Both the position numbers and the translations under genes were made by a program. Positions 1 to 7,240 of a stretch of 64,000 nt of DNA are shown piece by piece. Within the stretch, counting starts at the first letter, position 1. Every line of letters starts with the position of its first letter. The stretch is from Lentzea tibetensis (GTDB lineage: Bacteria; Actinomycetota; Actinomycetes; Mycobacteriales; Pseudonocardiaceae): assembly GCF_007845675.1 (NCBI RefSeq), contig NZ_VOBR01000026.1, forward strand, positions 1 to 64,000, written 5' to 3'. The notes below the pieces were generated by a model. It was not told the DNA's origin. It did not search any database and was given only the letters and a program-made list of their open reading frames with translations.

Positions 1-1
1 C

Positions 2-97
2 CGGTGCGTCGGCATCCTGCATGGCTGCCTCAAAACCCGCACGCACTACGACGAGGCGACCGCCTGGTCGCATCGTGTCGAGAAGGCTGCTGCTTGA
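2..97 (+). CDS. 3' end of a transposase-like gene (partial)
   Basis: A frame open at the left edge encodes about 31 residues and stops with TGA at 95-97. It includes VGILHGCLKTRTHYDEATAW, a pattern I associate from memory with the extreme C-terminus of IS110-type transposases. The fragment is too short to show catalytic residues and its start lies outside the window. If correct, an insertion sequence ends just left of the glucosidase gene. It could instead be the tail of another protein, so confidence is low. Confidence 0.4.
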   Translation, partial: RCVGILHGCLKTRTHYDEATAWSHRVEKAAA

Positions 98-192
98 CAT
101 TCAAGCTCCTGGGATGTCTTTCGGCTCTGTCGGCGGCTTCGCCGGCACGCGAAGGTGGCTGCGGGCGCAGTGAGCGTGGAGGAGTTCCGTCG

Positions 193-2445
193 ATGTTTTC
201 CCGCAAGCGTGCCGTTCTCGGCGCGCTCGGTGTTGCTGCCCTGATCACCTCGCTGACACAGGCCGGAAGCCTGGCGTCGGGACTGGAGACCTACCGCGAC
301 TCGTCGGCGTCGGTCGACCGGCGGGTCGAGGACCTGCTCCGGCGGATGACGCTGGAGGAGAAGGTCGGCCAGATGACCCAGATCCGCGTGGGCAAGCTGC
401 GCGGTGACTGCAACTTCGCCAACGGCCCGTTGCGCGACGACTGCATGAAGACCGTGCTGTCCGACGCGCACGTCGGGTCGATCCTGTCCGGCGGTGGCGA
501 TTTCCCGGTGGAGAACACGCCTCGGGCGTGGGCGGAGATGACCAACGGGATCCAGAGGTACGCGCTGGACCACGGCAGGCTCAAGATTCCCGTCCTGTAC
601 GGCGCCGACGGCGTGCACGGCCACTCGAACGTCGTCAGCGCGACGATGTTCCCGCACCAGATCGGCCTCGGCGCCACGTGGGATCCGGCGCTGCAGGAGA
701 AGCTCGGCCAGTCGACGTCGCGGGCGATGCGCGCGACGGGCGTGTTCTGGAACTTCGCGCCGGTGTCCGACATCTCGCGCGACACGCGGTGGGGACGCTA
801 CTACGAGACCTACAGCGAAGACCCTTACCTGGCAGGCTCTCTGGCCGCCGGAAACGTCCGGGGGCAACAGTCCCGTGTGGACGACACGGCTCAGCTGACC
901 GCCACCGCCAAGCACTTCGCCGGCTACTCGCAGCCGTTGAACGGCCACGACCGCTCCCCCGCGCAGCTGCCGGTGCGGCTGTTGCAGGACACCGTGCTGC
1001 CGTCGTTCCAGGCGCAGTTCGACGCGGGTGTGCGCACCGTGATGATCAATTCCGGCGCGATCAACGGCGTGCCGGTGCACGCGTCCCGCTTCATGCTGCA
1101 GACGCAGCTGCGCGAGCGGATGGGGTTCAAGGGCGTCGCGATCAGCGACTGGCAGGACATGCGCTACCTGGTCGACCGGTACCACGTGGCACCGGACTAC
1201 CGCGCCGCGATCGCCCAGTCCGTCAACGCCGGTGTGGACATGGCGATGGAGCCGTCGAACGCGGGCGAGTTCACCACGTTGCTGCTGGAGAACGTGCGCA
1301 GCGGTGCGGTGTCGCGCGGGCGGATCGACCAGGCGGTGCGGCGGATCCTGACGCTGAAGTTCGACCTGGGCCTGTTCGAGAAGCCGTTCGTGGACCCCGC
1401 GAAGGCCGACGCGATCGTCAACGGCGCGGACCGCGCTCTCGCTCGCCAGGCCGCTTCGGCGGGAACCGTGCTGCTGAAGAACGACGGCGTGCTGCCGCTG
1501 TCGCCGGGCGCGCGCAAGATCGTCGTGACCGGTGAGACCGCCGACGACGTCCGCCGCCAGCTCGGCGGCTGGACCGTCGAGTGGCAGGGCGTGCCGGACG
1601 ACTACCCGCTCCCGCCGACCGCGACCGTGCTGACCGGCCTGCGCGAAGCAGCCGGGTCCGTGGTGCACGCGCCGGACGTGGCCTCGGCCGTCGCGGCTTC
1701 GGCGGACGCCGACGCGGTGGTCGTCGTGCTCGGCGAGAAGCCGGGCGCCGAAGGTCCTGCCGACACCGAGACACCCGCGCTGACCGCCGAGCAGCAGGCG
1801 TGGGTGGACGCGGTGCAGGCGACCGGCAAGCCGGTGGTCGTGGTGCTGCTGACCGGCCGTCCGCAGGTGCTGGGTTCGGTGGCCGACGCGAACGCGCTGG
1901 TCGCTGGCTGGCTGCCGGGCAGCGAGGGCGGCCGCGCCATCGCCGACGTCCTGTTCGGCGCGGTCAACCCGAGCGGGCGGCTGCCGGTGTCGTGGCCGAA
2001 GCTCGTCGGCGACCAGCCGCTGTCCTACGACCAGCTGCCCGGCGCCAACACGTCGGCGACGTCCAAGTACGACCCGGCCTACGCCTTCGGCCACGGCCTC
2101 TCGTACACGACGTTCGTCACAACGGGCCTGACCGCGTCGCTCTCACGCGACCAGGTCGTCGCGCGGTTCACGGTGGCCAACACCGGCTCGCGGGCGGGCT
2201 CGGTCGTGGTCCCGGTGTACGTGCACCAGCCGGTCAGCCCGGTGGCGGTGCCGGAGAAACGCCTGGTCGGATACGCGCGGGTGGACCTGCAGCCGGGTGA
2301 GAGCCGGGCCGCCGAGGTGACCTTCTCCACGCGGCAGCTGGCCGTGACCGCGGGCGACGTGGACGGCGACGGCAGGCGTGAGGTGGCCCGCAGCGCCTAC
2401 GAGGTCGTCGTCGGCGCAGGGAAGGCCGGATTCACGGTGCGCTGA
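193..2445 (+). CDS. secreted glycoside hydrolase family 3 beta-glucosidase
   Basis: Predicted exo-acting GH3 enzyme of 750 residues that releases glucose or similar sugars from the non-reducing ends of beta-glucosides outside the cell. Residues 1-30 form a Sec-type signal peptide (FSRKR, then a hydrophobic run ending near ASG) without a lipobox cysteine. The GH3 N-terminal barrel follows ([14 protein letters not shown] near 199-212, AKHF near 239-242). The nucleophile is Asp319 in GVAISDW. Then come the GH3 C-terminal domain and a fibronectin-III-like end domain. ATG 193 was chosen because a GGAGGAG ribosome site lies about 10 bases upstream and the signal peptide begins there; the frame is open further upstream but without such support. 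It appears monocistronic. Substrate preference (cello-, laminari- or xylo-type) cannot be read from the sequence. Confidence 0.9.
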   Translation: MFSRKRAVLGALGVAALITSLTQAGSLASGLETYRDSSASVDRRVEDLLRRMTLEEKVGQMTQIRVGKLRGDCNFANGPLRDDCMKTVLSDAHVGSILSGGGDFPVENTPRAWAEMTNGIQRYALDHGRLKIPVLYGADGVHGHSNVVSATMFPHQIGLGATWDPALQEKLGQSTSRAMRATGVFWNFAPVSDISRDTRWGRYYETYSEDPYLAGSLAAGNVRGQQSRVDDTAQLTATAKHFAGYSQPLNGHDRSPAQLPVRLLQDTVLPSFQAQFDAGVRTVMINSGAINGVPVHASRFMLQTQLRERMGFKGVAISDWQDMRYLVDRYHVAPDYRAAIAQSVNAGVDMAMEPSNAGEFTTLLLENVRSGAVSRGRIDQAVRRILTLKFDLGLFEKPFVDPAKADAIVNGADRALARQAASAGTVLLKNDGVLPLSPGARKIVVTGETADDVRRQLGGWTVEWQGVPDDYPLPPTATVLTGLREAAGSVVHAPDVASAVAASADADAVVVVLGEKPGAEGPADTETPALTAEQQAWVDAVQATGKPVVVVLLTGRPQVLGSVADANALVAGWLPGSEGGRAIADVLFGAVNPSGRLPVSWPKLVGDQPLSYDQLPGANTSATSKYDPAYAFGHGLSYTTFVTTGLTASLSRDQVVARFTVANTGSRAGSVVVPVYVHQPVSPVAVPEKRLVGYARVDLQPGESRAAEVTFSTRQLAVTAGDVDGDGRREVARSAYEVVVGAGKAGFTVR

Positions 2446-2573
2446 GCTGGCCTGATACCCTTTCTCGTCGTGCCGTGCGGCGCTCCGTCATGGAGGAGAA
2501 CCGCCCTTCGCGGGTGGTGCCGACCACAAGCGCGGTACGACAACTCCGGTTTCGAACAGACAAGGGTATTCGC

Positions 2574-2834
2574 ATGGCGAACATCAAGTCCCAGCTCAAG
2601 CGGATCAAGACCAACGAGAAGGCGCGACTGCGGAACAAGTCCGTGAAGTCGTCCCTCAAGACCGCGATCCGCAAGTTCCGCGAGGCTGCCGAGGCCGGTG
2701 ACAAGGCGAAGGCGCTCGAGCTGCTGCAGGTCGCGTCCCGCCAGCTCGACAAGGCCGCCACCAAGGGCGTCATCCACGCCAACCAGGCTGCCAACAAGAA
2801 GTCGGCCATGGCGCTGCGCGTCAACCAGCTGTGA
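2574..2834 (+). CDS. rpsT: 30S ribosomal protein bS20
   Basis: An 86-residue, lysine/arginine-rich helical protein matching bS20 over its whole length (starts [20 protein letters not shown], ends ALRVNQL). It binds 16S rRNA early in small-subunit assembly. ATG 2574 gives the canonical N-terminus; upstream extensions are not conserved-looking. It is transcribed alone and converges with holA, as in mycobacteria. Confidence 0.97.
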   Translation: MANIKSQLKRIKTNEKARLRNKSVKSSLKTAIRKFREAAEAGDKAKALELLQVASRQLDKAATKGVIHANQAANKKSAMALRVNQL

Positions 2835-2896
2835 TTCGACTTCTTGGGTGAGGTGTGTCTGCGGAAAGCGCAGACCATCTCGCGAATCACGTGTCT

Positions 2897-2942
2897 TGTG
2901 GGGGCCGAGCCCCCACACCCCGCGCCGGGGGCAAGCCCCCGG
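2897..2942. terminator. paired GC-rich hairpins between rpsT and holA
   Basis: Two perfect hairpins lie in the convergent gap: TGTGGGGGC/GCCCCCACA (2897-2905 with 2909-2917) and CCGGGGGC/GCCCCCGG (2925-2932 with 2935-2942). There is no U-tract. The position suggests a bidirectional terminator. The GGGGGC-GCCCCC pattern also looks like a dispersed intergenic repeat of high-GC actinomycetes, so its role as a terminator is inferred. Confidence 0.55.
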
Positions 2943-3040
2943 ACCCCCTCAAGGGTCACCGCGCGCGGGTGAGCTTTCGAAGGGCGTCACTCCTGGTCGG
3001 GGGTGGCGCCCTTCGGCGTTTCTCAGGCGTTCGGCGACTG

Positions 3041-4009
3041 TCAGCGGCGGCCGTGGGCTGCGACGATGCGCAGCACGGCGCGTTCGAGCGCGTAGTCGGC
3101 GTCCGCCGCCACGCCCTTGACGTCGGCGTTCAGGCCGGCAACCACCTGCATGGCATCCGCGAGGCCCGCCGCGTCCCAGCCTCGGGACTGCTGCTGCGCC
3201 TTCTTGATCTTCCACGGCGGCATGCCGAGCTGACCGGCCAGGCTGAACGGGTCCGCCCGGCCGACCGCTGCCACGCGCGAGACCGTGCGCACGGCGTCCG
3301 CCAGCGCGTCCGCGACCAGCACGTGCGCCACGCCGAGCTGCATGGCCCAGCGCAACGCCTCCAGCGCACCCGCCCGGTCACCGACGACGGCCTTCTCTGC
3401 GACCGCGAAGCCGGTGACCTCGGCCTTGCCCTGGTGGTAGCGCCGGATCTCGTCGACCGTCACCTTGCCGTCGGTGTCCGCGACCAGCTGTGAGCTGGCC
3501 GCGGCCAGCTCACGCAGGTTCGACCCGACCGCGTCGATGAGCGTCGCCACGGCCTCACCGTCGATCTTGCCGCCCGCCTGGCGCACCTCGTTGCGGACGA
3601 ACGCCTCGCGGTCCGCCGGCTTGGTGATCTTGGCGCACTCGGTGACGCGGGCCTTGGCCTTCTTGAGCGCGCCGGGCAGGTCCTTGGCGGCCTTGCTGCG
3701 GCCGCCGCCGGTGTGCGTGACGACCAGCGTGATGCCGTCCGCGGGCGCCTTGACGTAGGCGAGCACCGCGTCCGCGATCTCCTTGCCGATGTCCTGCGCA
3801 CCCTGCAGAACGATCACGCGCCCCTCGGCGAACAGCGACGGGCTGACCAGTTCGGCCAGCTCCGGAGGGGTGAGGTCGCTCACTTGGACCCGCGTCAGGT
3901 CAGCCTGCGGATCGGCCGCCCTCGCCTCGTCCAGCGCGACCTTGACGGCCCGTTCGACCAGCAGCTCCTCCTCGCCGACGACGAGGTGCAGTGGATCCGG
4001 TGCACTCAC
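3041..4009 (-). CDS. holA: DNA polymerase III subunit delta
   Basis: A 322-residue clamp-loader delta subunit that opens the beta sliding clamp. The sequence shows the delta-family N-terminal region (PLHLVVGEEELLVERAVKVA), the central segment SLFAEGRVIVLQGAQDI, and the helical C-terminal collar domain (GMPPWKIKKAQQQSRGW). GTG 4009 starts immediately before the conserved N-terminus; the frame extends to 4114 but those 35 residues overlap the riboswitch-side intergenic region and look non-coding. It is convergent with rpsT and divergent from thrC. Confidence 0.93.
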   Translation of the reverse strand: MSAPDPLHLVVGEEELLVERAVKVALDEARAADPQADLTRVQVSDLTPPELAELVSPSLFAEGRVIVLQGAQDIGKEIADAVLAYVKAPADGITLVVTHTGGGRSKAAKDLPGALKKAKARVTECAKITKPADREAFVRNEVRQAGGKIDGEAVATLIDAVGSNLRELAAASSQLVADTDGKVTVDEIRRYHQGKAEVTGFAVAEKAVVGDRAGALEALRWAMQLGVAHVLVADALADAVRTVSRVAAVGRADPFSLAGQLGMPPWKIKKAQQQSRGWDAAGLADAMQVVAGLNADVKGVAADADYALERAVLRIVAAHGRR

Positions 4010-4105
4010 GAGGGCGATCCTCCCACGGAGCACCGACATCCCATCTCGTGGACGCCGGTGGCTGATCCGCGAGATCTTGCCGTAGCTTGGATGGCACAAC
4101 TGAAC

Positions 4106-4222
4106 ACCGCTCATCCAGAGGGGCAGAGGGATCGGCCCGACGAAGCCCCGGCAACCGGCGTCACGCCGTTATTTCGTGACGATCACGGTGCCAATTCCGA
4201 CCCGTTCGCGGGAAAGATGAGG
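4106..4222 (+). promoter_or_regulatory. SAM-I (S-box) riboswitch upstream of thrC
   Basis: The leader carries the SAM-I core: CAGAGGGGCAGAGGGATCGG, then CCCGACGAAGCCCCGGCAACC-type sequence at 4136-4156, and GGTGCCAATTCC at 4188-4199. Helix P1 pairs CTCATC (4110-4115) with GATGAG (4216-4221). The P1 3' strand runs directly into the AGGAG ribosome site at 4219-4223, so ligand-stabilised P1 would hide the site. I infer control at translation initiation; no separate terminator hairpin is seen. Confidence 0.93.
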
Positions 4223-4234
4223 AGATACCTCGCG

Positions 4235-5491
4235 ATGACTGCTGTCACTGTGCCCCCGAGCACCACCTTCGATCTCGGCCCCGCGCGCGCCCTGCTGTGT
4301 CGCGAATGCGGCAACGAGACGCCTCTCGCCCCCGAGTACGCCTGTCTCGAGTGTTTCGGGCCGCTGGAAGTGGCCTACGACTTCGGCAGGATTCGCCGCG
4401 AGGACATCGAATCCGGCCCCCGGTCGATCTGGCGCTACCGCGGCCTTCTCCCGGTCCCGTCCACTGTGGACCAGCACCCGAACACGAACCCCGGCGGCAC
4501 CCGCCTGGTCGAGGCCGACCGCCTCGCGAAGGCGCTCGGCGTCCGCAAGGTGTGGGTGAAGGACGACACCGGCAACCCCACCCACTCCTTCAAGGACCGC
4601 GTCGTCGGCGTCGCACTCGCGGCAGCCCGCGAGCTCGGCTTCAAGGTGCTCGCCTGCCCGTCGACGGGCAACCTGGCGAACGCGGTGGCCGCGGCGGCCG
4701 CCCGCGCGGGCTGGCAGTCGGTTGTCCTCGTTCCCTCCTCTCTCGAGCGCGCCAAGATCCTCATGACGGCCGTGTACGAAGGCGCGCTGATCGCCGTCGA
4801 CGGCAACTACGACGACGTCAACCGCCTCGCCCAGGAACTGGCCGCCGAGCACGAGGACTGGGCGTTCGTGAACGTCAACGTCCGCCCCTACTACGCCGAG
4901 GGCTCCAAGACCCTCGGCTACGAGGTCGCCGAGCAGCTCGGCTGGCGCCTGCCCGACCAGATCGTCGTCCCGATCGCCTCCGGCTCCCAGCTGACCAAGG
5001 TCGACAAGTCGTTCCGCGAACTCGGCCAGCTCGACCTCGTCGAGCAGACCCCGTACCGCGTGTTCGGCGCACAGGCCACCGGCTGCTCTCCCGTCTCGGC
5101 CGCCTTCAAGGAAGGCCACGACGTGGTCCGCCCGGTCCGCCCGGACACCATCGCCCGCTCACTGGCGATCGGTGCCCCCGCCGACGGCCCCTACGTCCTC
5201 GACGCCGTCCGCCGCACCAACGGCGCCATCGAGGACGTCACCGACGAAGAGGTCGTCGAGGGCATCAAGCTCCTCGCCCGCACCGAGGGCATCTTCGCCG
5301 AGACGGCCGGTGGCGTGACCGTGGCGACGGCCAAGAAGCTGATCGAGACCGGCCAGCTCGACCCCGACGGTGAGACCGTCCTGCTCATCACCGGCGACGG
5401 CCTCAAGACCCTCGACGCGCTCGGCGACACCATCGGCCCGCGCGCCACGGTGCCCGCGTCGGCCGAAGCCGTGATCAACGCACTGAAGTAG
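4235..5491 (+). CDS. thrC: threonine synthase
   Basis: PLP-dependent enzyme of 418 residues converting O-phosphohomoserine to threonine and phosphate. The PLP lysine is K120 in NPTHSFKDRV, and the cofactor phosphate loop is CPSTGNLANA. The N-terminus carries four cysteines (C22, C25, C37, C40) in a CREC...CLEC pair, a zinc-ribbon-like element seen in this threonine synthase subfamily. ATG 4235 is set by the AGGAG site 11 bases upstream; longer versions of the frame would run through the riboswitch. The SAM-I leader implies that threonine output is tied to S-adenosylmethionine supply, probably because thrC competes with methionine synthesis for the homoserine branch. Confidence 0.93.
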   Translation: MTAVTVPPSTTFDLGPARALLCRECGNETPLAPEYACLECFGPLEVAYDFGRIRREDIESGPRSIWRYRGLLPVPSTVDQHPNTNPGGTRLVEADRLAKALGVRKVWVKDDTGNPTHSFKDRVVGVALAAARELGFKVLACPSTGNLANAVAAAAARAGWQSVVLVPSSLERAKILMTAVYEGALIAVDGNYDDVNRLAQELAAEHEDWAFVNVNVRPYYAEGSKTLGYEVAEQLGWRLPDQIVVPIASGSQLTKVDKSFRELGQLDLVEQTPYRVFGAQATGCSPVSAAFKEGHDVVRPVRPDTIARSLAIGAPADGPYVLDAVRRTNGAIEDVTDEEVVEGIKLLARTEGIFAETAGGVTVATAKKLIETGQLDPDGETVLLITGDGLKTLDALGDTIGPRATVPASAEAVINALK

Positions 5492-5502
5492 TCGCCCCGG
5501 AC

Positions 5503-5526
5503 GGTGCCGCGCACCCGCGCGGCACC
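5503..5526. terminator. hairpin terminator after thrC
   Basis: Perfect 10-bp inverted repeat GGTGCCGCGC (5503-5512) and GCGCGGCACC (5517-5526) with an ACCC loop, 12 bases beyond the thrC stop and before the convergent gene ending at 5574. There is no clear U-run, as is common in high-GC actinomycetes. Confidence 0.7.
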
Positions 5527-5573
5527 AGCTCTGGCCCCTGCTCGGGCCTCGGCACGTCAGCCGAGCGCGTCGC

Positions 5574-6044
5574 TCAGCCGACCCGGAGCAAGGGGATCTC
5601 GTCTGCTCGCCGCCAGCAGGTGCTCGGGAACCGGCCGACGTCCGGCACGTACGGACCCACCGGCTCGACGAGACCGCGCCACGCGGTGACGAACTGCGGC
5701 CAGGGCGCCTTCGCCTTGATCTGGTTGTAGTCGTTGGCCCACCAGGTGACCTGGTCGATCGTGAACTCGTCGTCGAACAGGTGGTCCGCCACGATCCGGT
5801 AGGCGTCCGCGGCGGACGCCACCTCGGTCCGCGGCAGGGCCGCCTCGACGGTCACTCTCGCGGTGATGGCTCTGCGGCCGGGATCGGTGTCCTCGCAGAC
5901 GTAGTACGCGAAGTCGGGTTTCAGCTCGTCGTGCGGCCACGGGGCCGGGACGTACCTCGGTTGCCAGATGGCCCAGCCGAAACCGATGCCGCACTGGGCG
6001 AACTGGGCCCGCCCGCTGTTCAGCCTGATCCACACATCGTTCAC
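5574..6044 (-). CDS. uncharacterised protein, paralogue of 6779-7240
   Basis: A 156-residue protein of unknown function. GTG 6044 is preceded by GAGGAGA at a good distance. It shares a clear full-length pattern with the gene at 6779-7240: VWIRLNSGR near the N-terminus, GFGWAIWQPRY, PWPHDEL, FAYYVCED, an ITARVTVE strand, and PWPQFVTAWR followed by EPVGPY near the C-terminus. The many aromatic residues and alternating strands suggest a compact alpha/beta fold, possibly PUA/EVE-like, but that is a guess. There is no signal peptide or membrane segment. It is divergent from the small gene at 6094. The two copies probably arose by local duplication on either side of 6094-6441. Confidence 0.75.
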   Translation of the reverse strand: MNDVWIRLNSGRAQFAQCGIGFGWAIWQPRYVPAPWPHDELKPDFAYYVCEDTDPGRRAITARVTVEAALPRTEVASAADAYRIVADHLFDDEFTIDQVTWWANDYNQIKAKAPWPQFVTAWRGLVEPVGPYVPDVGRFPSTCWRRADEIPLLRVG

Positions 6045-6093
6045 CTTGTTCTCCTCGTTGCTACGCTCGCCGCCATGACGACCCGAAAGGGAC

Positions 6094-6441
6094 ATGGCGC
6101 GTAGGTCTCCGGCGCGCGTGCGCGCCCACCTTCGATTCGCTCCTCGCCAGTGCGACGAGATCGCCTGGCTGTCCGCTCGCGGCAGGCTCGCTGTCTCGCG
6201 GCTCGAACGCTCCCGTGGCTGGACTCCCGGCAACGGGGCCACTGCCTACCGGTCCTGGGCGATCTTCGTCCGGGACCCGATGCGGCGGTTGTGGCGGACC
6301 GAGTTCGGTTGCGGTGTCTGGGAATGCTGCCCAGACCCGGCTGAGCTCAGGGCTGTGCTCGCCGCCGTCGCCGCCGCACTGCCACCCCGCGACGCTCGCG
6401 AGTTCCGACACCGGGTGGCGAGACTCGACGACAAGTGGTGA
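6094..6441 (+). CDS. small conserved-looking hypothetical protein
   Basis: A 115-residue arginine-rich protein sitting between the two paralogues and transcribed away from the first. Recognisable stretches are LAVSRLERSRGW, GNGATAYRSWAIFV, FGCGVWECCPDP and a C-terminal LPPRDAREFRHRVARLDDKW helix. The CGVWECC cluster may bind metal. ATG 6094 is the first good start; AAAGGG lies close upstream. I believe similar short proteins occur in actinomycetes but no function is known to me. Confidence 0.6.
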   Translation: MARRSPARVRAHLRFAPRQCDEIAWLSARGRLAVSRLERSRGWTPGNGATAYRSWAIFVRDPMRRLWRTEFGCGVWECCPDPAELRAVLAAVAAALPPRDAREFRHRVARLDDKW

Positions 6442-6778
6442 TCGCCGGCCAGCGCCCGCCACCCCACGACCGCAGACACCTCGGCGGAGGGCGAGGCGGC
6501 GTCTGGCCAGCAGGCGGAGCGGCGAGTCGACTGCGGCCCGCCCAGCGCGCACACGGCGGCCCTCACCCGTCCGCCCACCAGCGGGCGGGGCACCAAACGC
6601 ACGAGCGGCTGGGGGCAGGCGTGGCCAGCAGGCGGTATCGCCGCCCGCCCACACCGGCCGCGCGGCCGCAATCCCGTGTTCGGGGGTGTGCGGCAAGGGT
6701 GCGGGCTGCATCCAGGCGCACACCCCACGGGGGCGCCGTGCGGTTGGACTGCGTGCCGGTTGCGCGAAAGGTCGGCGG
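6442..6778. other. intergenic stretch without a supported gene
   Basis: About 340 very GC-rich bases between the small gene and the second paralogue. Several frames are open on both strands, but none has a ribosome site with a plausible protein; the translations are arginine/proline-rich low complexity. No convincing hairpin terminator or repeat was seen. Confidence 0.5.
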
Positions 6779-7240
6779 TTACATGGCGATCTCCTCGGTG
6801 CGGAGCCAGCCGGTTCGGGGGAAGCGATCCAGGCACTTGAGGGCGTAGGGGCCCACCGGTTCGATGGTGCTGCGCCACGCCGTGACCAGTTGTGGCCACG
6901 GGGAGTTCGCCTTGGCCAGGTTGTAGTGGTGGGCGTGCCACTCCTCGCGGCGGATGGAGAACTTGCCGTCGAAGAGGTGTTCGGCGACCAGGCGGTAAGC
7001 CTCCTCGGGGGACGCCACTTCTGTTGGTGGCACAGCGTCTTCGACGGTTGCCCTGGCGGTCACGACTCTGCCGCCCGGCTTGTTCCGTTCGCAGACGTAG
7101 TACGCGAAGCCGGTTTCGAGGTCGTCGTGCGGCCAGTGGGTCGCGTTGTACTTGGGCTGCCACAGGGCCCAGCCGAAGCCGTAGCCGCCGTCAGCGGTCG
7201 GGGCCCAGCCGTTGTTCAGCCTGATCCACACCTGGTCCAT
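6779..7240 (-). CDS. uncharacterised protein, paralogue of 5574-6044
   Basis: A 153-residue protein of the same unknown family as 5574-6044, with matching blocks VWIRLNNGW, GFGWALWQPKY, HWPHDDL, FAYYVCER, VTARATVED, NSPWPQLVTAWR and EPVGPYAL. The start ATG 7240 lies inside the last 25 bases of comEC on the same strand, so translation is probably coupled to comEC. No domain with an assigned role is visible. Confidence 0.75.
   Translation of the reverse strand: MDQVWIRLNNGWAPTADGGYGFGWALWQPKYNATHWPHDDLETGFAYYVCERNKPGGRVVTARATVEDAVPPTEVASPEEAYRLVAEHLFDGKFSIRREEWHAHHYNLAKANSPWPQLVTAWRSTIEPVGPYALKCLDRFPRTGWLRTEEIAM

Noticed and set aside
46-2094. Long minus-strand frame opposite the GH3 gene
   Set aside because: Arginine/histidine-rich low-complexity translation with no ribosome site; it is the usual antisense opening of high-GC coding DNA.
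3713-4234. Upstream extension of the thrC frame
   Set aside because: It would translate holA antisense and the SAM riboswitch; the conserved protein and ribosome site begin at ATG 4235.
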